A stretch of DNA of 64,000 nt from Trema orientale (lineage: Eukaryota > Streptophyta > Magnoliopsida > Rosales > Cannabaceae): the NCBI GenBank assembly GCA_002914845.1, contig JXTC01000031.1, forward strand, positions 444,168-508,167. The letters run 5' to 3'. Positions 60,590 through 64,000 of the stretch are shown one piece after another. The notes beneath the pieces are model-generated. The model made no database searches. It saw only the letters and a program-made list of their open reading frames with translations, and was not told the origin of the DNA. A program made the translations under genes and the position numbers. The number at the start of each line of letters is the position of its first letter. Position 1 is the stretch's first letter.

Positions 60590-61211
60590 TAGGGGTGTCA
60601 ATTCGTGCCGATGGGTCGGGTTCGTGTCGGGTTGAAGTCTAATATATACATAAATTATGTCAACCCGAATCCGACCCGTGACCCGTCGTGTCAGAAAACC
60701 ATTAACACTAACCCAATCCGCACCTAAAACGGGTTGACCCGAACCGGACCCGCACAACCCGCTTTGGTGAATAACATCTAACTCACAACCCGATTTTGAC
60801 CCGTCAACCCGTTTTGACCCGCCAATCCGCTATGACCCGTATTTTTTTAACTTATATTTTCTTTTTTTAAGGCTATTATTGACTCATTTTAAAATAAATA
60901 AATTAGGGGTAATTTATAAATATAATTAATAACTTATAATCTCAAACACTTACATTGTACAAATTAAATATATCTATAATAATAGTCATAAACAAATTAA
61001 ATAAAAAATATTTTTATAATTTAATTATATATATATTTGTTGGGGGGTCAAACGGGTCAAGTTCGTGTCAAGCGGGTTGACCCGAACCCGACCCGTTTTT
61101 TATTCGTGTCAGACTAGTCGACCCGAACCCGACCCGCACTCTTTTTCTTCAACCCTAACCCGCAAAAAATCGTGTCGTGTCGTCGTATCGTAACTCGAAT
61201 TGTCACCCCTA
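60590..61211. mobile_element. hAT-type MITE built of ACCCG motifs
   Basis: A 622-bp element with ends TAGGGGTGTCAATTCG and CGAATTGTCACCCCTA, a perfect 16-nt inverted repeat. Flanks AATATAAT (60582-60589) and GATATAAT (61212-61219) differ at one of eight bases. The two outer thirds are filled with GGGTCGGGTT/AACCCGACCC words and the centre is AT-rich. It is nested in the gypsy LTR, so it arrived later. Confidence 0.88.
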
Positions 61212-61598
61212 GATATAATTATCCTGATAGTCAAATAAACTGCATAGCGTGTACTTGCATTTCTACTCCTATTCCTTGGTGGGTATCTATATTCTGTTAA
61301 CTTTATTTTCTTATTTAATTATTTAGCCAAGAGTAATAAATTTACTAATTAGATGTATGAGGATGATTTTGTTATTAATTTAAGTACTTGAAATTACAAG
61401 TGATTTTATATAACTTATTTTGGACATTGAATTAAAGATTTCAGTTAAACTCCATAAACCAAATTTTATGATTTATTATTGAGCTTTCAAGTGAATCAAT
61501 TAGAAACTTTCCTAAAATTTAATGGATATTTTCCTTAAGTAATTAAAACTATTAAGAGTTTTAATGATTGTAGAATTTATAATGATTTGAGGACCAAA

Positions 61599-61718
61599 AC
61601 GAAATTATTTATACTTGATTTCTTTTGAATTTCTTAAAACTAATATTTAATTATTCTTACGAAATTATTTATACTTGATTTCTTTTGAATTTCTTAAAAC
61701 TAATATTTAATTATTCTT
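61599..61718. repeat. Perfect 60-bp tandem duplication
   Basis: Copies 61599-61658 and 61659-61718 begin ACGAAATTATTTATACTTGA and are identical. They lie near the right end of the gypsy LTR. Confidence 0.93.
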
Positions 61719-61971
61719 TCACCTAAAATTACTAAAAGTCACGGTTTTGAATTTCCGATCGTGACAGTTTGGGTGCTAATGAAATAAGATGCAAGCAGAT
61801 TAGAAAAGACTGTGGTAACTATGCCTCATCTCAATGATGGAAACATCCTCTAAGCATAGTGAAAGTCTCATTCCCAACTAATGATAAACCTAACAATTCA
61901 ATACAATAAATGTAAAATAAAATATAAAAACCTTTTACGTGAGAGAAAAAGCAAAAATATAAGGAAATATA

Positions 61972-62320
61972 TGGTCCCATTTGGTTTACCTATTTAAATA
62001 AGTGTATTTAAATAAAAATTGTAGAATATGTTATAATTGAAATGGAAGTGAGATGAGTTGTAATTGGAATGTGATACATTAGAATGGACTATTCGAAAAC
62101 AATCCCTAGGCTCCATTCTCATTTTAAGAACAAAAAGTCCATTCCAATGGTTTTTTTAAAGAATGTGTCATTCGAATGGAAAAATTGAATTTTGTTAAAA
62201 CAAGTACTCATTCCAATAGATTATTTGAATTAAAAAAAAAAACTGTAATTATTGAAACAAACACTCATTCAATGAGTAACTTATTTGAATGGGATAGAAT
62301 TGAAAACCAAACAGGCCCTA
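61972..62320. mobile_element. Tourist-like MITE
   Basis: Left end GGTCCCATTTGGTTT and reversed right end AGGGCCTGTTTGGTTTT are inverted copies. Internal CATTCCAAT and CATTCGAAT words repeat in both directions. No coding sequence. Target site not clear. Confidence 0.65.
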
Positions 62321-62639
62321 GAAATTACATAATATATATATGAAAAGCGATAGCATAGGAATATAGAGTTACCACTTCTATTTTGTCAAATATTTAGCTC
62401 AGATTGAGAATACATGTGCAATCTCACCCTGACTACTTCTACTTCATGAAGTATGCTGTGAATGCTTTTGACAGTTACATATACTAATTCGTAAATAAAA
62501 TTATAACAGACAAATTAAGACAATAATATCCTAGCAACAAATTCCATAAGAAAATTGCAGATTCTATGATAAAAAAGGGAAAAATTGCAGATTTTATGAT
62601 AAAAACTTAAAATTTGGAGAAGATTCGGAAATGGTAAAT

Positions 62640-63190
62640 ATGGAATATTTAGTTTCTAAAAAAAATTGGAGAATGACGTTATTTATAAGAGATCAAGGCC
62701 CAAAAATTATTACTCACCTGTCAAATAGCGAACACTAGATTTTGTTTACCAAAAAGATAAAAAGGAAACTTCTAAAGGCAGCAATGCTGTGTACCTATAA
62801 TTTCTTTTTGCATTTATGTTAAAACCTGAGATTACATTATGTAAATTCGTAATATGCCTTCCTCTTGAATTCAAACAACTTCCTATGTCTCTTTATTGTA
62901 TCCTACCTTTTCATCAGTTCCCTTCATTCAAAACTGAATTTCATTATCATTTTAAAGTTCTGAAAATTCCGTTAAAACAAGGTAAGTACGACAAAATCCA
63001 CTAGCGCTTATAGTTTTTTGACTAATGTATTTGGAATAGATTGACTATGTAAAACGCATACATATATAATAACTATTCCACGACGTAATGAAACGTGTGA
63101 AGCTATTGTTCATTAAAGGTGCCTTGGAAATTCCATAACTAACTATTTTGCCTAATTTAACTGAAATGGAAGGGGATATTTGATTGGTAG
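62640..63190. repeat. Upstream duplication block, copy B (gene-less)
   Basis: Aligns with the dioxygenase upstream region: 62678-62800 with about 44960-45095 (ATTTTGTTTACCAAAAA, AACTTCTAAAGG) and 62812-63190 with 47490-47960. Here the two parts are contiguous, so this copy keeps the uninterrupted arrangement. No dioxygenase exon was recognised on either side within the window. Confidence 0.75.
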
Positions 63191-63473
63191 TTATTTTAAA
63201 GGGGACCAAAACAAAAATCTAATTTTCAAGGGTTCTATAATATTTTCTTGAAAAATGGGTTTGTATCGTAGATGAATCATACACATAGTTAGTTGTTTTC
63301 TTTTTTTTTTTTTAAATAATACTTTATTTTTTTGTTAAAAAAGAAAATAATAAAGAAGAAAAAGGAAAACAACGTTGCCACTTAAAAGATAAGAATCAAT
63401 TGCCAATTACTAAAGAGTATTAATTGGCCACCTTAATTGATAATTACTTGGTAGGTGCCAACCTATATAATTA
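63191..63473. other. Intergenic
   Basis: AT-rich, with a T run at 63300-63314. Nothing recognised. Confidence 0.6.
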
Positions 63474-64000
63474 CACTATAACAAATACGCAATAGAGCGA
63501 GGACACCTAAAGCGGCGACAATGGTCGCCGCTTTAGCTCACACTAAAAGCGGCGACAAATTCACTAGTAGCGGCGACTACTATACATCGCCGCTTTAGAT
63601 TTTTTTATTTTTTTTAATTTTATTTGAACTCTAAAGCGGCAACAATTGTCGCCGCTTTAGATTTTCTTATTTTTTTAATTTTATTTGAACTCTAAAGTGG
63701 GGACAATTGTCGCCGCTTTAGATTTTCTTATTTTCCTAATTTTATTTAAACTCTAAAGCGGGGACAATTGTCGCCGCTTTTAATTTTCTTATTTTTTTAA
63801 TTTTATTTAAAATCTAAAGCGGGGACAATTGTCGCTGCTTTAGATTTTCTTATTTTCTTAATTTTGTTTAAACTCTAAAGCGGGGACAATTGTCGCCGCA
63901 TTAGATTTTCTTATTTTTTTTAATTTTATTTAAACTCTAAAGCGGCGACAATTATCGTCGCTTTAGAGTTTAAAAATATTTTATTATTTATTTTTTATAA
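63474..64000 (+). mobile_element. Left end of a CACTA element with a hairpin array
   Basis: Starts CACTATAACAAATACGC at 63474, a CACTA-type terminus. From about 63522 it is filled with copies of AAAGCGGCGAC and its complement arranged head to head. Six regular units follow, with CTAAAG at 63631, 63692, 63753, 63814, 63875 and 63937 (61, 61, 61, 61, 62 bp). Each holds a palindrome around GACAATTGTC, followed by a T-rich spacer (TTTTCTTATTTTTTTAATTT). These are subterminal repeats where the transposase binds in this superfamily. The element leaves the window, so any gene is unseen. Confidence 0.78.

Larger units (their letters stand above)
58550..61766 (+). mobile_element. Third gypsy LTR of the same family, with nested hAT MITE
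   Basis: The right end TCGTGACA at 61766, the phrase CTACTTCTCCCACTTTCAG and the GCGCTAGGAATTCAATAGTA region match the LTRs at 36-41 kb. No primer site follows, so it is a solo LTR or the end of a lost element. The left end is approximate. Near the left it holds three units of about 60 bp (58711-58892), and near the right a perfect 60-bp tandem duplication. Old and non-coding. The open frame at 59917-60336 lies inside and is not a gene. Confidence 0.65.

Noticed and set aside
63520-64000. Array of regularly spaced palindromes that resembles a CRISPR array
   Set aside because: The spacers are near-identical T-rich sequence, the host is a plant, and the array sits directly after a CACTA terminus.

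Overview
This is nuclear DNA from a flowering plant. The genes carry GT-AG introns and match eudicot families, AT-rich spacers lie between them, and plant-type transposons are common (CACTA, hAT and Tourist-like MITEs, Helitron, tRNA-derived SINE, Ty3-gypsy and Copia LTRs). Protein similarity suggests a eudicot, probably a rosid; the species cannot be read from the window. Two N runs (18487-18635, 46187-46957) and single Ns (11451, 15325, 20852) show a draft assembly.

The left half is gene-bearing. In order: IRX10L, a GT47 xylan xylosyltransferase (5043-7910, +); a plastid rubredoxin with a C-terminal membrane anchor (11938-13428, +); CRUMPLED LEAF, a plastid-envelope CpcT-like protein (14005-17356, -), tail to tail with the rubredoxin gene; TIO, the plant Fused kinase needed for cytokinesis (20282-28947, +, 21 exons seen and one apparently missing); and an intronless Cf-type receptor-like protein (30670-33219, +). 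Decayed fragments of a second receptor-like protein follow at 34.5-35.1 kb. All exon boundaries were derived by joining reading frames at GT/AG sites, and the frames close exactly.

The right half is mostly repeats. Two related gypsy LTR regions (about 36.0-38.3 and 39.75-41.45 kb) flank a short non-coding interior, and a SINE has inserted into the second. One more gene follows, an AOP-like 2-oxoglutarate dioxygenase (42480-43774, -) whose 5' UTR probably contains a 1.1 kb intron. Its upstream region was split by a solo LTR with a perfect 5-bp target duplication. A second, gene-less copy of that upstream region lies at 62.64-63.19 kb. Between them are a Helitron, a 5.7 kb CACTA-like element carrying PPR gene scraps, a third gypsy LTR with a nested hAT MITE, and, at the right edge, the start of another CACTA element with a 61-bp hairpin array.

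The host genes have separate housekeeping, cell-wall or defence roles and form no operon-like system. I found no clearly new biological system. The most useful observations are the missing TIO kinase exon, the duplicated and interrupted dioxygenase promoter, the paired MITE families with shared ends but different motif-array cores, and the hairpin array at the right edge.
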